Below, one piece after another: positions 1 through 12,037 of a stretch of 64,000 bases of DNA; positions within the stretch are counted from its first letter, which is position 1; the number at the start of each line of letters is the position of its first letter. A program made the translations under genes and the position numbers. Where the stretch lies: the NCBI RefSeq assembly GCF_002865645.1, contig NW_020194667.1, positions 2,379,762 through 2,443,761 of the forward strand. Direction: 5' to 3'. The notes below the pieces were generated by a model, which saw only the letters and a program-made list of their open reading frames with translations, did not search any database and was not told where the DNA came from. Origin of the DNA: Hyaloscypha bicolor E (Eukaryota; Ascomycota; Leotiomycetes; Helotiales; Hyaloscyphaceae).

Positions 1-768
1 TGGAGGAAAATCGAACTCACCTTTCCGGCGGCCTGGAGCCCACTCTGCACATCCGTAACCTTCTCCAACGGCCGCACCGTATCGTCACCATACATCTTCG
101 GAAGGTTATGAAAGCCACGAGCTACGTTATGAGTAATATCCATGGGGGCCTTCAATCCAGCGCCAAGGATTCCAGTCATGCCTTTGTTTGAATCCTTGGC
201 GAACTCTGCAACGTCCTTGTGCACTTGGTCATCCTCTTTCGCCTCAAGAACTTTAGCAAGTAAAAGAGGATAGTCCCCTACCCGCTGGGCAATGGTCCCG
301 ACTGCACCGAAGGTAGCCGATAAGGCGCCAGATAAGGGATCGGCAGGTCCATCATCGGCCTTTTCCTGGGCGGCAGGATCGTATCGAGAGGAGAGTCAGT
401 TCGGCAACGCAAAGGTGAAATATGAGGACCTACACTTCGAAGTCATCATAAGTGAAGACTCCTCCTTTTACAGCAACCGTGGCTTCAAGGGCACTGAGCT
501 TCAGAGGCAACGCCTTGACTTGCCAAACCTTTGGACCGTGAGACGCCGGGCGACTATCAGGCTTGAGCAACTCCTCACGCTCAAATGCAAGGTCGGTATC
601 AAACTTCTCGGGGGCTGGGAGATCAGATTCTTCAATGGACTGATGAGGCTCTTCTCGCATGGCTGCTGGGGTCACTTCCGAGGCAAGGCTTGGAGTCTTC
701 TTCATAATGTTAGGCGCAGCGGAAAGCTCACTCCTTTGGTCGATAGAGACAGCGCGCTCGACTTTCAT
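1..768 (-). CDS. Partial gene: fungal protein resembling a module of sterol-glucosyltransferase-type proteins
   Basis: The ATG is at 768. Exon 1 is 436-768 and a 70-bp intron (366-435, donor GTGTAG, acceptor CAG) removes an in-frame stop. Exon 2 is 21-365 and ends at a GTGAGT donor, so the gene continues off the left edge. The N-terminus is polar and acidic and probably disordered. Exon 2 carries a conserved-looking stretch with ARGFHNLPKMYGDDTVRP and a following KVTD..SGLQAAGK. I associate this stretch with fungal family-1 UDP-glycosyltransferases acting on sterols, where it lies near the C-terminus. It also loosely recalls the Gly-rich C-terminal segments of ATG2/VPS13-type lipid proteins. 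No catalytic domain is visible in the part present, so the function is open. Neighbours give no clue. Confidence 0.55.
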
Positions 769-2559
769 CGTAATCTTGACGTCTTGAGCGAATGATCGAT
801 GAAAGTGATGAGGACTGGTTCAATGTTGGACGTTGACAATGTGGAGGTTCAAGGCTGTGAGGTGTCGGGCTATGCCCCGCAGTCAGCCTTGTGGCTGTTG
901 GTTGGCTGGATACACGAGGTGGTGTGACTTGCACGTGCCAGACACTGCTATCTTGATTGGTATTTATTTTGATGTTCCACAAGTTTTGCTAAGCAGGATT
1001 CTGTAGTTGTCTCTTATCATTTCATAAGTGCTAGTTGATATCCCACTAGATGCATATGAATGATATTGGTTCCGAACTTCATCCGCCGCTCATACGCTGC
1101 TTAATGGCTACCGAAGCAGACCAAACCACGTATCCAAAACACAAAACTCCATGTCGTAACGGGGACAAGACTTTATAAATTTGATTATAATTTAATGCAA
1201 CAGTGCCTAGCAGAAAGTACCGTTAATGACGGCTCGAAGAGTGAAATATGAGGAAACAGTAACCAGGTCTTCAATTATTCTGGCTTACCTTCTCTTTATG
1301 TCTGATAGAAGTGCTTCTGGATCATAAGAATACCCTAGGCTGTAGAAAAATTACAAGTGGGTAACTATTGCAAGCAGATGCCTCTTCTGAGTTCAAAGGC
1401 TAATCAGATCCACTCCAGCTTTACCGCTCCTGTCGGGGTGTCCACCTTCGTCTTCAACGTGATCATCCTCTAACCCTCATCTCACTAACGAGCGATGCTT
1501 CCACATAACCGGATCCACGTTTCTCATTACCATAGCTAACATTATTCTAATCATGATTTGACTGCGGGGTCCCCGATTTCTCGGCATGTTTTTCATTACA
1601 ATGAGAGTCCAGCTAGCGTTTGTGATCACCCTCGCCTGAATTTCAAACACATTTCCTCGGCCTCTAGGCAAACTCGCTGCTATTATTGACATTGCCATTA
1701 CGATCGTCAACTGCTCTAATTCTTATGGCTCTTACTTATGCCCTGCTAAGGAAGCTTCTTAGTACGAGTTTGGGTGGTGCAACGATTGCTTGTGTTGAAT
1801 AGCTCTGTATCTTACTCGCTTTGGTTCTTCACTGGGATATCTTGAGAAAGAATAAAATGATCGACAGCCAAGCAGCGCTCCTTGTGTCAAACCCAGTCTC
1901 GGAGCAGCCTGAAAAAACTGGACCTTTCACCCATTATTTACTAGGGATGGTGGGGCGGAAAGAGCTGGCAAAGAGGGGATATCGGTATATGTATCAACGG
2001 ATCAGTGGGATATTCTTGGGAGGTGATGTCGAGCTTCTTGTACGCAATGTGTGTACAAGTGATCGATGTTCACATGGGACTGGAACCCCACGTTGTAGGC
2101 CTCACACTCATGGTTCGAAATTGATACCCATAGTCAATTTTGTTGCCCTGGTCGCGCGCCAAAAAGGTAGGACAAAGGAGTGCGTAGGCTACAAGAGGCC
2201 TATAGCGAGGTATATACTAACTAAGCTAAGATGTTTTTTCTTCTTTCGGAGATTGTCTTTAGAGAGGTAAATTAAGATTAGAGGGCCGAGGAGAGAGGTT
2301 AAATAAAGTAAAACTAGCTAATAAAGCCGACATTAAACTTTTAGCCCTTATTTAGTTATTTTTATTCTCTAATAATTTTATTTTCAATTAGAAGTAGATA
2401 TTGTCTCTTTTAAAGACGAAGAATATAAGGGGCAAGATGGTCAATCTTTAAATAGCCGCAAGGGCATCAAATCCAGCATTAAACCCAATACTTTTGGAAA
2501 GTGGAAGAGTGTAAAGGCCAATATTAAACGAGTAAACTAAGTCTTTTGTTAGCTATAAG
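769..2559. other. Intergenic, no supported gene
   Basis: Only short unrelated ORFs occur on either strand. Bases 2270-2460 are AT-rich. I see no RNA gene or repeat that I can support. Confidence 0.5.
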
Positions 2560-2699
2560 TGAAGAAGGCGGATATGAGAAACGTCCAACCTGCCGGGAGT
2601 GCCTGAACAAGCTGCATATACTCAGTGTCATATAACCGCGCATGACTTGCCAACCTTGAAAGTTCTTACTGACTGTTGTGACTGCCAGTAATGTTCGCG

Positions 2700-3372
2700 A
2701 TTTCTGACTGGTCGTATCGTTTGGTAGATCAAGCAGTATATTAACGGATCTAATAAAATTGCCCTTAAAGCCCCGTGTACACTTAGAGGATAATGTTTTT
2801 GAAAATTCCCTGCCAAACCCGAGCGGCCTTTTCTCGTTCGCAAGACTGTTCAAAGCAGCTTAGGTGGTGCTTGACATTTAGGATTGAGACGATTTTTCAG
2901 CCAACATTATGGCCCCTTGAGGTCTTGTGTTAATTACTTGACCCGCCTTGGGTGAACACGTATAGCATGCGTCTCTTACAAGGAACAGTGGAACACTTTA
3001 TTTTCTTGGGAGAAGAAATCTTCGCGCCTCCGCGCGTTAGAGTATGCAGACCACCAGAACGTATCCGCAAATTCCAACTTATAAGGATGGAAAATCCTGC
3101 ATGCAGTAAATTGTAAGTTGTCCAGCATGACCTCTTTGGCGTCTTGCCCTTTGGGAGTTTAATATAGAACCGAGGCAGAAAAACGCTGTCACGAGGAATA
3201 ATGAGCAGGCTTCCAACTTTTGTCCTCATAACCGCTTTCTTCCGGATGTCAGGGAAGTTAATTAGGGGATACACATCCTCGACTCCACATACTGCGTCAG
3301 TGCTATTTCCTATCATTTTGAAACCAAGAGATCTTCTCACAATACTGTGCGCTCATCGCAGTAAATCTAAAG
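2700..3372 (-). pseudogene. Decayed phenol 2-monooxygenase (aromatic hydroxylase) fragment
   Basis: Reading the minus strand from about 3355, the frame gives VRRSLGFKMIGNSTDAV, then NFPDIRKKAV and GSLLIIPRD with RFYIKLP. These match the middle of the FAD-binding domain of fungal phenol 2-monooxygenases, which hydroxylate phenolic compounds using NADPH and FAD. After about 3150 the similarity changes frame: FHPYKLEFADTFWWSAY appears, then near 2950 CSPKAGQ, a degraded form of the family's GDAxHxHxPxxGQG motif. Still further along, ERRPL/REFSK-like residues sit in yet another frame near 2800. At least three frame changes and stops make it non-functional. The N-terminal NAD(P)/FAD dinucleotide-binding end is missing. 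The boundaries are approximate. A MITE lies about 90 bp upstream of the surviving 5' end. Confidence 0.7.
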
Positions 3373-3462
3373 CAGCCATATATGTCCCTTAGAAAGGGTA
3401 ATTGAAGCCTTCATAAAAACCTCTTACCTCCTAGACCCTTGTGCTCCCTACCCTGCCCCGCT

Positions 3463-3610
3463 TAGTGTGTCAAAAAAATAATTAAGTTAATTAATTATAT
3501 TTAATTAAATAAAATTTCTAATTAATTATAATTTGATTACTAGGGTTTTGACTTAATTTAATTGAATTACTGGCCGATACTTATAATTAATTAAATTATT
3601 CGACACACTG
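3463..3610. mobile_element. 148-bp MITE, hAT type
   Basis: The ends are inverted repeats. The left end starts TAGTGTGTC and the right end ends GACACACTG, and AT-rich arms continue the match imperfectly for 20 bp or more. The element is flanked by a perfect 8-bp direct repeat, GCCCCGCT, at 3455-3462 and 3611-3618. An 8-bp target duplication plus a YAGNG-type terminus is the hallmark of hAT transposons. There is no coding capacity, so it must have been moved in trans. The interior is nearly all A and T and could fold into a long hairpin. Confidence 0.8.
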
Positions 3611-3619
3611 GCCCCGCTG

Positions 3620-4477
3620 CCCACGTCCGGAACACCAATCACTACACTTAGACATATTCTAATGAATCTAGATAGCGCATGAACGGATTCTCAATCGCTT
3701 GCGTGACTGGCAAGACCGGATAAGCTTTTCTGGCATTCGTGCACCATTTCAGTACTCCCACGGGTCTCGAACACCTCTCGGTCATTACTCACAGCTCTTC
3801 ACACAGATTTCTGAGATTAGCACTGAGACCGAGCATCTAGAGTATTGCGCGTGCACAATATGTATTTTCCATGTGACTTTGCTTCGCTATGGGTATGGGA
3901 GGGACTTATCCGGGAGCGCAAGCCACCACCTGCTCCTTCACTATCGCTCAACGCAGGGTGCGCTTTGAATATTGGGCCTGAAAGAAACAGCACAATTAAA
4001 TATGACGTTTTGTCCCGAGATAATGTTGAAAAGGGAGACTTTGTATCTCGCTTTTTGCGCGAAAATAAAACCCTGGGTATTTTGTTATTGAGAACTTTAA
4101 GAAAAGTTGCTGTACTGAAGCCGTACGGAATTGTGTTCCGGAAAAGTGACTGCCTCTCCGGTCCTTGAGCTTTTCCGCACGCAGGGAAGGGGTGGCTGCT
4201 GCTAACGATAAGATAAAGCAGGAAATATAAAGCCACTTTACATCCGTCCACTAAGAACTCCGGCTTTCCACCAATTGTGTGCTATCCCTGAAGTTATGTT
4301 TGCTTCGGGAGATTTCTAAGATGAGTTGCGGGGTACGGGGTGTTTGGCTGACTGTCTTTTCCGGGGATCAGGGGTGGGGATGGGAAACTGGCACGGACCA
4401 TATAATCTGGATAAAAGGACCCCCTTAAAATCCCCAGCTCAAGTTGAAAGCGCTTTCTGCAGATATGAGGAGCTGCA
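3620..4477. other. Intergenic, no supported gene
   Basis: Overlapping ORFs on both strands around 3817-4251 have no recognisable motif and look like chance. Otherwise this is upstream DNA of the transporter gene. Confidence 0.5.
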
Positions 4478-4605
4478 AACCCTTTTCTTGACAACTTTCT
4501 GACCTCCGCAAGTCACCCCCTCTTATGGACTTGAATATCTAAAACCTTTTTCTCGACCACTTTCTGGACACCTCAAGCCCCCCCAGCGTCCATTTGAATA
4601 TCTAG
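4478..4605. repeat. Imperfect tandem duplication upstream of the transporter
   Basis: Two adjacent units of about 63 bp each begin AACC(C/T)TTTTCT(T/C)GAC and end GAATATCTA(A/G). The first runs from about 4478 to 4541 and the second from 4542 to 4605. They stop about 35 bp before the transporter ATG, so they form its proximal promoter/5' UTR. Confidence 0.6.
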
Positions 4606-4640
4606 AAATCGGTGGCGGATAACCCCAATCCCTCAGCAGC

Positions 4641-6274
4641 ATGGCGGAGAAAGGCTTTTTCAGGAATCGCCGCTTGTACTTCCTGGCCTTGACTACGTAT
4701 ATGGGCTCTATTCTCTTCGGTATCCCATCCAACATCTTCACATTTGAGATAATAAAATGCTAACAGACGACTCGTTAGGATACGACACCGGTGTAATGGG
4801 TAGCGTGCTAGCCCTCAAAAGCTTCAAAAAAGACTTCGGACTTCCTACCGACAGCACCGGCTTTGCCAATGCCCACAACGCCCAAGTCTCCTCCAACGTC
4901 GTTTCATTGCTTACTGCTGGCTGTTTCTTCGGAGCCATCGCAGCCGCCTTCCTCAATGATCGTTTCGGACGCCGCTTCACCCTCATGGGCTTCTCCGTCG
5001 TGTTTCTCATCGGCGCGGTGGTGCAAACCACAGCCCATCACCACATTGGGCAAATCTACGCAGGGCGCGTAATAGCCGGTCTTGGGGTTGGAGGAATGTC
5101 TTCTGTGACTCCCTTATACGTATCTGAGAACTGCCCCCCTAAGATTCGTGGCCGGGTCACTGGACTCTTCCAAGAGTTCATCGTCATAGGAGTCACTTTT
5201 GCATATTGGCTCAACTATGGCGTTGCACTACATGTTCCCGCAGGCACAAAGCAATGGCGCATCCCAGTCGGCATTCAAATCATCCCCGGCGCTTTCCTCC
5301 TTATCGGGCTATGCTTCTTGAAGGAATCTCCACGTTGGCTCATGAAACAGGGTCGCTATAAAGACGGCACCGCTGCCCTGGCATACATGCGATGCACCAC
5401 CATCTCGGACCCCGATATCCTCCAAGAAATCGCCGAGATCCGCGCCGCCATCGAAGAAGAGTTGACCGAAAGTGAAGGCGTAAAGTGGAAAGAGTGCTTG
5501 AAACCCGGAAACCGTAAGCGCTTCTTCATCGGCTTCTGCATCATGTTCTGGCAGCAATTCTCTGGCACGAACAGCATTGGCTATTACGCACCGCAAATTT
5601 TCCAGACTGTTGGTGTCTCGAAAACGAACGCGTCGCTATTTGCAACGGGCATTTATGGGACGGTTAAGGTATGCACTACGGCTGTCTTCCTGTTTATAGG
5701 CATCGATAGGCTGGGCAGAAGGAAGTCCCTCCTGTTTGGCGCCGCGTGGATGGGCACCGCTATGTTTATCATCGGCGGCGTGCTGCACGCTCACCCACCT
5801 ACAAACGTCAACGTCGTCTCCCACGCCTCTATCGCAATGGTCGTCTTCATCTACCTCTTTGTCGTTGGCTATTCCTGCTCCTGGGGTCCCATCCCATGGG
5901 TCTACCTCTCTGAGATTTTCCCCACACGTCTCCGTCCCTACGGTGTCGGTATGGGCGCTGCCACACAATGGCTCTTTAACTTCTGTATCACGGAGATCAC
6001 ACCAAGCGCTATTAATCATTTAGGCTGGAAGACGTTTTTGATGTTTGGGATCTTTTGTATGAGTATGGGGACTTGGGCGTTCTTTTTTATTAAGGAGACG
6101 AAGGGGAAGAGTTTGGAGGAGATGGATGTACTGTTTGGGGTTGTGGACGAGAACACGAGGAGGGAGCACGTTGAGCGTGTATTAAATAAGGGGGTTGTGA
6201 CGGCGGAGACCGAGATCGAGGAGGGGAATAAGGGGATGAGTGTTCAATTGGAGAATGTCGGTGTAAAATACTAG
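4641..6274 (+). CDS. MFS sugar transporter (quinate/hexose permease type)
   Basis: This is a 524-residue major facilitator protein of the sugar porter family (12 membrane helices), importing a sugar or quinate-like substrate with protons at the plasma membrane. Exon 1 is 4641-4719 and exon 2 is 4779-6274. The 59-bp intron is required, because splicing joins LFG to YDTGVMG, the family's helix-1 signature. Family motifs seen in order are NDRFGRRFTLMG (loop 2-3), SENCPPKIRGRV, ESPRWLMKQGR, QQFSGTNSIGYYAP (helix 7), IDRLGRRKSL, WGPIPWVYLSEIFPTRLRP and ETKGKSLEEMD near the end. The large central loop and cytoplasmic tail are of normal size. The overall pattern is nearest to fungal quinate permeases and related monosaccharide carriers; the substrate cannot be told from sequence. 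A tandem duplication lies just upstream. Confidence 0.93.
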
Positions 6275-8123
6275 AGTGCTAAGCAAAGTACCCTATTTGG
6301 CGAGGCGGAATGTTTGGGGGGACTGGTGATGGAGAAGTAGAGGCGCATTATTACGAATAATATTTTTTAATACTCTTTTAAGGATTGGCTCTGGGTAAGT
6401 CTCGGAGCCAGATTTTTGACGGATGCCGAAATCCGCACTTTTGACGACTATTTGACAGCCACAGTAAAACTACTGGTTCTAGCCGACTTGGAAATAATAT
6501 GCGTTGAAACTCACAGGCCAATGTCTTGGTTGCGAACACATGTATGACAAACGCAGCACCGTCGTCAGATACGCTTTTCTTTCGCAAATTTTGCTCGCCA
6601 GTCCCAGTCTTATAGAAGCAGATTTCATTTACACTGAGGCAATTATGCACAGGGATTCAAATTGGCATGTCACAAATAGTGCGACTTCCCACCATTCACG
6701 CGGGCGGTACCGTGGTGACTGGTGAGATTGATATGAAGAGAGTTTTGTGGACGCTCTTCACGGTAGACCGCTGGTGCACTTCAGGTCTCTGAGTACTTCG
6801 ACAAATCAATGATATGGGACGATCTACTGGTCTCCCAATGGACGAAATTAGGTTTCGCAACCTGACAATTAACCAAATTGCGGTAGACATTCCTTGTAAA
6901 ACCCAGATTATGGGCTCACATCATCACACTCGTTTGATCTTTTCGGCCCAATACATGATCTAAATCGTCGAATCGAACAAGAAAATCTCTAGGATGATGA
7001 GATCAGCAGGTGTGCTTGCGGCCTGTCGCAGAAAGATGGCGCATGGCAAGACAACCTTCCCACTGATACCAAGCTGAATCAAGAAAATCTCGAGGAGCAG
7101 AAATAGAGAAATACGGGAGGACCATTCGATGCTTTACACTTAGAATTTCATCACTACTCAATATTACTATCTTTGCAGTATTTGGAGACCAAAGAGACGT
7201 CAACCCTCACATTGAAAATATTTGTAGAACGCTGTCGACATTATGCTCGTCTTATAGTACGTTACTCAAATTTTCTCGCGAACCAAAAAAGCGTTCAAAG
7301 CAGTCTTCCCAATGGTTGGACATATGGTCATCGTCTCACCTTCAGTCTTGCTTCATATGCAGTTATTGGATGAAGGAGATCAACTAGGCAGCGCTCGGAA
7401 CTGCCTGAATGACAACTTCGAAGCTTTCGTCGAGTTGCTTCATCGACGGAGCTCTCCTTTCAAGGACTAATCAACAAAATTCAGCACAAAGTAAAGCAAA
7501 ATATCGATACGACTTTGGCTGGCTTATTTCGCTCCTAAAATAGGCTATCATCTGAATTCTTGCCGAGAATCATTTAAAACTATGAACGAAATCCGGGGTT
7601 GAAAAGGAAAAGTGCTAAAGTAAGTGTCCGCTATGTTCGCCAAGTGGAAGGAAGGAACAGCTCTTTAATGAAAAATCGTCGAACAAGCAAATTTAAAGGA
7701 ATCCCAGAGTGCTCCCCTCGTGTGTAGTGCAGGTATTTCAAGTGCTAGGCTCTTGTTAACTAATGTAATCTTGGAGAAATTTTTGGCTTTACCACAAAAG
7801 GGGCTCTACAATCTTTGCCCTTCAGATTGACTCGGCTTTGTTTGGAGGGTTTTAAATTAGAGACAGAGCAAATTTCGTGGAATGGTCTACGATTTGGCTG
7901 GGCTTGTGGTTATAATATTGGCAAACTTCGTGTTCAACCGGTTGTCCCCGGGTCGCTTCTCAGCACAGAACAGTTGCATATTTGAACCTCTTGGGGGAGG
8001 TGGCATCATACGGCGTTCTGGCCTAACTATGTTCTCAACCGTATGCTACACATGGGTTCGACGTCGCGAGTTGGGAAAGTATCGTCATATCATCATTACA
8101 AAAGAAAACAGGATTTCCTTTGC
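6275..8123. other. Intergenic, no supported gene
   Basis: Short ORFs here lack recognisable motifs and coherent splice structure. Nothing was found beyond the 3' flanks of the two convergent genes. Confidence 0.5.
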
Positions 8124-9665
8124 TCACAGTACAACGACACTTTTCGTAACCATGATCTCATTGCCATCCCCGCCCTGGATAGGCAAGATAGCCTCGTCGC
8201 TCTCGTACCGACCCTTCTCTGCATCCCATCCCTCCCCAGTCACCTTCACACTGTACATATCTCTCCCCCTACCCGTACCGCCATTTTCCGTCCTCTCACT
8301 CGCAGTGACGCTAGCGAGTTCAAAGGCACCATCGTTTTTGGACTTGAAGGTGTCTGACTTGAAATAGTTGAGCGAGGAATTACGTTTGAATCCCGAGTTC
8401 TGCGTCCCAGTGCGCGAGCGGGAGTTGGTTGTGAACGCTTTGGCTGTTTCCAGGAACCAGTTGAAGAGAGGCTTGAGGGATGGGAGGGAGGCAGAAATTA
8501 TGCCAAGTGTGAGCTCGATTCTGTAGAGGGGCCTTGTTAGCTTGATTTCTTCCTTGGGCTGCTGGAGAGAGGGAAGATCACATTTGCCAGACCCAAAACC
8601 ATGCCCCGTGGCTATGCGGATGCCAGTTAGCGTATGTTTAAAGTTGCGGAGCGGCCGTCACAAACCCAGTAGGATCCGTGTCCTCAAAGAAATGGTACTG
8701 TAGTGGTGTCTTGTAGATAGCTGCGAAACAAGCTCTAGGAAGTGGCAAGTTCAGAGTTTAATCCACAAACGTTACTTTGATAACTTACAAGAAACCGAGA
8801 CTTAATATTCCGATAAGTGACGTTTTAGTCCGAAAGTTGATTTTCAATGTCCAGATCATCGGGATTGGGAGCGCGGCGAAGAGTACATCAGTGAAGGCGT
8901 TGATGGCTGCATAAAGGTCAATAGCTCTTCCAATGCGTGTGCAATCGGAGGTAACTTACAGCTGTTGAAAACGCCAATTTTGCCAAAGACATTTATGTCC
9001 ATACATTTTCCTGTTCCGGTTCCAAGTGGTGGTGGCCGAAGGGAGAAGTTCCATGCTGCTGCAACTGGCCTGTATTGGAAAATTATTGGCCCACAAGAGA
9101 CAAACGTGAAGAGGATCAGAAATACTACACGGAATGTTAGACGCAACTACATTGCTTTAGATGGTAATACAAACCGACCACACCGTACAGGAAACGTCTA
9201 TATTGTGTCCGCTGGGCGAGGCGGAGCAGAAAGAATGCAATTGACAGCTTGACAAAGCTGACGGCGGAGACCACGAGAAGCCCTTGCCAAAAGAGCAGAT
9301 AAAATACAGAACTAAATTGCTGAGGAGATATTGCAAATATATGTTTGCCGATTCCATAGTGTGTTCCTTGGACGAAGAGAGCAAATACAGTGACCGCAAG
9401 GATCTAGCGTCCCGCGTCAGCCACGGGTACTCAATGCAACTGCGGAAGGAATAGCTCCGCTCACAATTGCGACCAGCATAAGGGCGTCATCGACCCCGAA
9501 GACTCTCAGCATCACTGTTCGAACATAGGCGCGGAGTAGAAAAACAAGGAGAGCCAATGCTGTTAAACCTCCTGAAACCGAGAGAAGGTGGGGAGAGGTG
9601 TTGAAATCGAGGTACTCTGGCGTCAAAGCAGGTATGTTGGGTGCCTGCCTAGGAAAGAGAGCCAT
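8124..9665 (-). CDS. Fungal rhodopsin-like seven-TM integral membrane protein
   Basis: The spliced product is 402 residues. Exons on the minus strand are 9665-9465, 9403-9175, 9124-8960, 8906-8789, 8734-8666, 8611-8582 and 8520-8124. All introns are 50-61 bp and start GT and end AG; exon 6 is only 30 bp. The reading continues across every junction: DDALMLVAI joins ILAVTVFALFVQGTHYGIGKH, then FVKLSIAFFLLRL, QYRPVAAAWNF, INAFTDVLFAALPIPMIW, FACFAAIYK-type residues and IIELTLGIISASLPSLKPL. This order is typical of the fungal 'rhodopsin domain' integral membrane proteins (PF20684), a large family that lacks the retinal lysine of true opsins and has no settled function. The C-terminal 100 residues are polar and cytoplasmic. 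An upstream in-frame ATG at 9752 is possible, but 9665 fits the family's short N-terminus better. Confidence 0.85.
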
Positions 9666-12037
9666 ATTGAGGGGTATTCGATTGAAGATCCAGCGGGGCC
9701 TCTTCTTTGAAAGTAGATCGAAACCAAAGGCTAACCCTGCCGTTCCTGGCAAGAGGGAGGAGTCTATTATTGTAGCCGGGCCCTATAACGAAATCATGGG
9801 CATCGTGAAGATAATTAGCGTTCGGAAGCCAATACTAGATTGTCATGCGACCTACAAAATAAGTGTTCATAATCGCTTTGACCTCCAGACTTTGAAGGTC
9901 CGGCGATTTGCGCAGGCGAAACCCTTGAAGTGCTGGCCTATCATTCCAAAGAATTGTTCAAGCTCCACCCTGCCCGCAGGACCGATTTTCTGGTTCGGAT
10001 ATTTCAGAGCGGGTTGCCACTGGACGATAAAGAAAGTGGCTGCTGCGGCGCTGTTGCTGGGGTTTCTAGGCGAGTAATGGTCCACTGAGACGGAATACCC
10101 CAAGACAACCGAGTATCAGCCACATCAAGCCCGGATCATCAATGCGAAAATAAGGACGACCATCTAGCGTGCCATAAAGCTGATCTGATCAGCCTTTGGA
10201 TAATCGCCGCTATGACCCATCTTTTTAAGCCCTCAACGAACCTGTTTTGCTCTTGAGGTAGCAAAAGAGCTCCTCGTAAGTATGAATGTGTATAAGCAGA
10301 GAGAAAGAATCAGACTCGAGGACGTCGGTTCGTAAATATGAAATGATGGCACTCGGATTATTACCTACGAAATGTTTGGGACAACGAAAGAACCCACAAT
10401 TCCCCGCTAAGGAACTAACATGCAAGCCACCACGAGTAGATTTTGGATCAAAAAGCACGGGAGGCGCACCAAGTCTGTGCACTGCACACCGCAGGACGTT
10501 GGGGGACTTGGGGCTTCCGGGGAAACGGGTCGCTGAATCCAACTGGATGCCTTTCTTTCGTTGGGGATTAAGGTGATAGATAACGTGCCATGGTCAGATG
10601 CTCTATTAGCAGCCGTTGCTCGTTAAAGCAAGCCATGAAAGCCTAAAAATTCAAAGGCAGCTCGAACGACTTCTAGAACTGCGCCGGATCGGAAACAAGG
10701 CCTTGAATTTACACATTGCGCAACTTTGGGAATAGAACCGGGTTCCTGGAGTGTGTGGCTGTCCTCAGAGCTCGGATTATCGAGGAGTTTGTCCCCAAGC
10801 TGTGAAAACGCATTGTTAGAGTGTCCTACTCCGAACGGCCGGAATTCTCTTGTCCACGGGCCGAATTCGACACTAAATATTATAGAGATCATATTGTCTT
10901 GTTCTTCGATATTACAAATGGTCGCTAGTATTGGTGAGTTTATTATAAGCTCCTCCATCGTATGTGGCTGCATCGTTAATCGCTTTACTTTATAAATATT
11001 GCGATTACGTCGCAAAGGATCCTGAACGATCGATTAGAGTGGTAGGGTTTTCTCTTATAATACTTCAATTTGCTTCCGTTTCATCTAAATTGAAAAATAC
11101 CATCTCTTCTTGTATAAATCTGTCACATTTCTGGAATTGCTTTCTAGATACAAAGCTTATTTCGAGCCCGGCACAATACTTAGCCTTCCTTCGAGCTTTA
11201 GTGAATAGCCTCCCTAGCCTGGAGAGGCAGCACACCTAGAGAGCGTGAGAAAGTGTCTTAAGTTAGGCATCATAGTTCTCAATTTTTGTTTGTGCTGGGC
11301 ATTTCTATGGGTGACTATTGTAATTGCCATTGGTGCCGGTTAAGCTCGACTGTGCGCACACATCTGTCTACTCCAAACTGCTTCGGAAGTCTTCAAGGCC
11401 ATGCTTAGGCCCCGTTTTAGCCAAGGCTACAAATTATTTCTAGATGATTCTATGACAGTCAAAATGCTTCGTCCAATATCTTGCTATATTTTCATCCTTT
11501 AGGCGGCAGAGAGGAACACACCCCATTGTGTCATCCCAGGTTAGGCATCGAGGAGCTGTCTAGTATTCTATAATCGTGTCTCAGCATACTACTGGAAGGT
11601 ATATATCTTACTATCCCCCCCCTTGAATAATTACGAGTGGGTCCTTTGGTAACGCCACACTGAAACTTCGTCAGTATCCCCGAATTAGGAAATATCAGGT
11701 GCTTTCGAGAGCCGCTATTCGCTATAGACCCTCGATTGCGTGCCTTTAGTGGTGTGAATCGTGGCATGATAGTGTGGCGAATATTGGACCCACCCATAAT
11801 TATTCATGGGAGGGGATAGTAACAATCGCAGGTAGTAGAAGCCCAAGTTTTCCCAAAACGCCTTTGTAATATTTACAAGAGAAAAAAACGACCAAATGGT
11901 ATGTACAAATATCCCAAATCCAAAACCCCGGTGTATGCAATTCCTGGGTATTTTCCTTTGCAAATCGCTATTGCGCCTTCCCATCCTTGATCTTATCTAT
12001 CATAATCCAACAGCAGTGCTACTTGGAAAGTAAAACG
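9666..12037. other. Intergenic, no supported gene
   Basis: Several ORFs of 80-160 codons exist on both strands (for example 10623-11015 on minus), but none shows a recognisable domain or plausible gene structure. They may include old relics. Confidence 0.45.

Noticed and set aside
1821..2270. 149-codon plus-strand ORF
   Set aside because: No domain, odd composition, runs into AT-rich DNA; no supporting splice or promoter signals.
3817..4251. 144-codon minus-strand ORF with a hydrophobic start
   Set aside because: Overlapped by a similar-length ORF on the other strand; no motif. Likely chance.
5309..6023. ORFs overlapping the MFS transporter in other frames and on the other strand
   Set aside because: Shadows of a clearly coding exon.
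9867..10103. 78-codon minus-strand ORF upstream of the rhodopsin-like gene
   Set aside because: No recognisable motif and no frame link to the neighbouring exons.
10623..11015. 130-codon minus-strand ORF
   Set aside because: Reads somewhat protein-like but I cannot place it, and no introns or flanking exons extend it. Possibly a relic.
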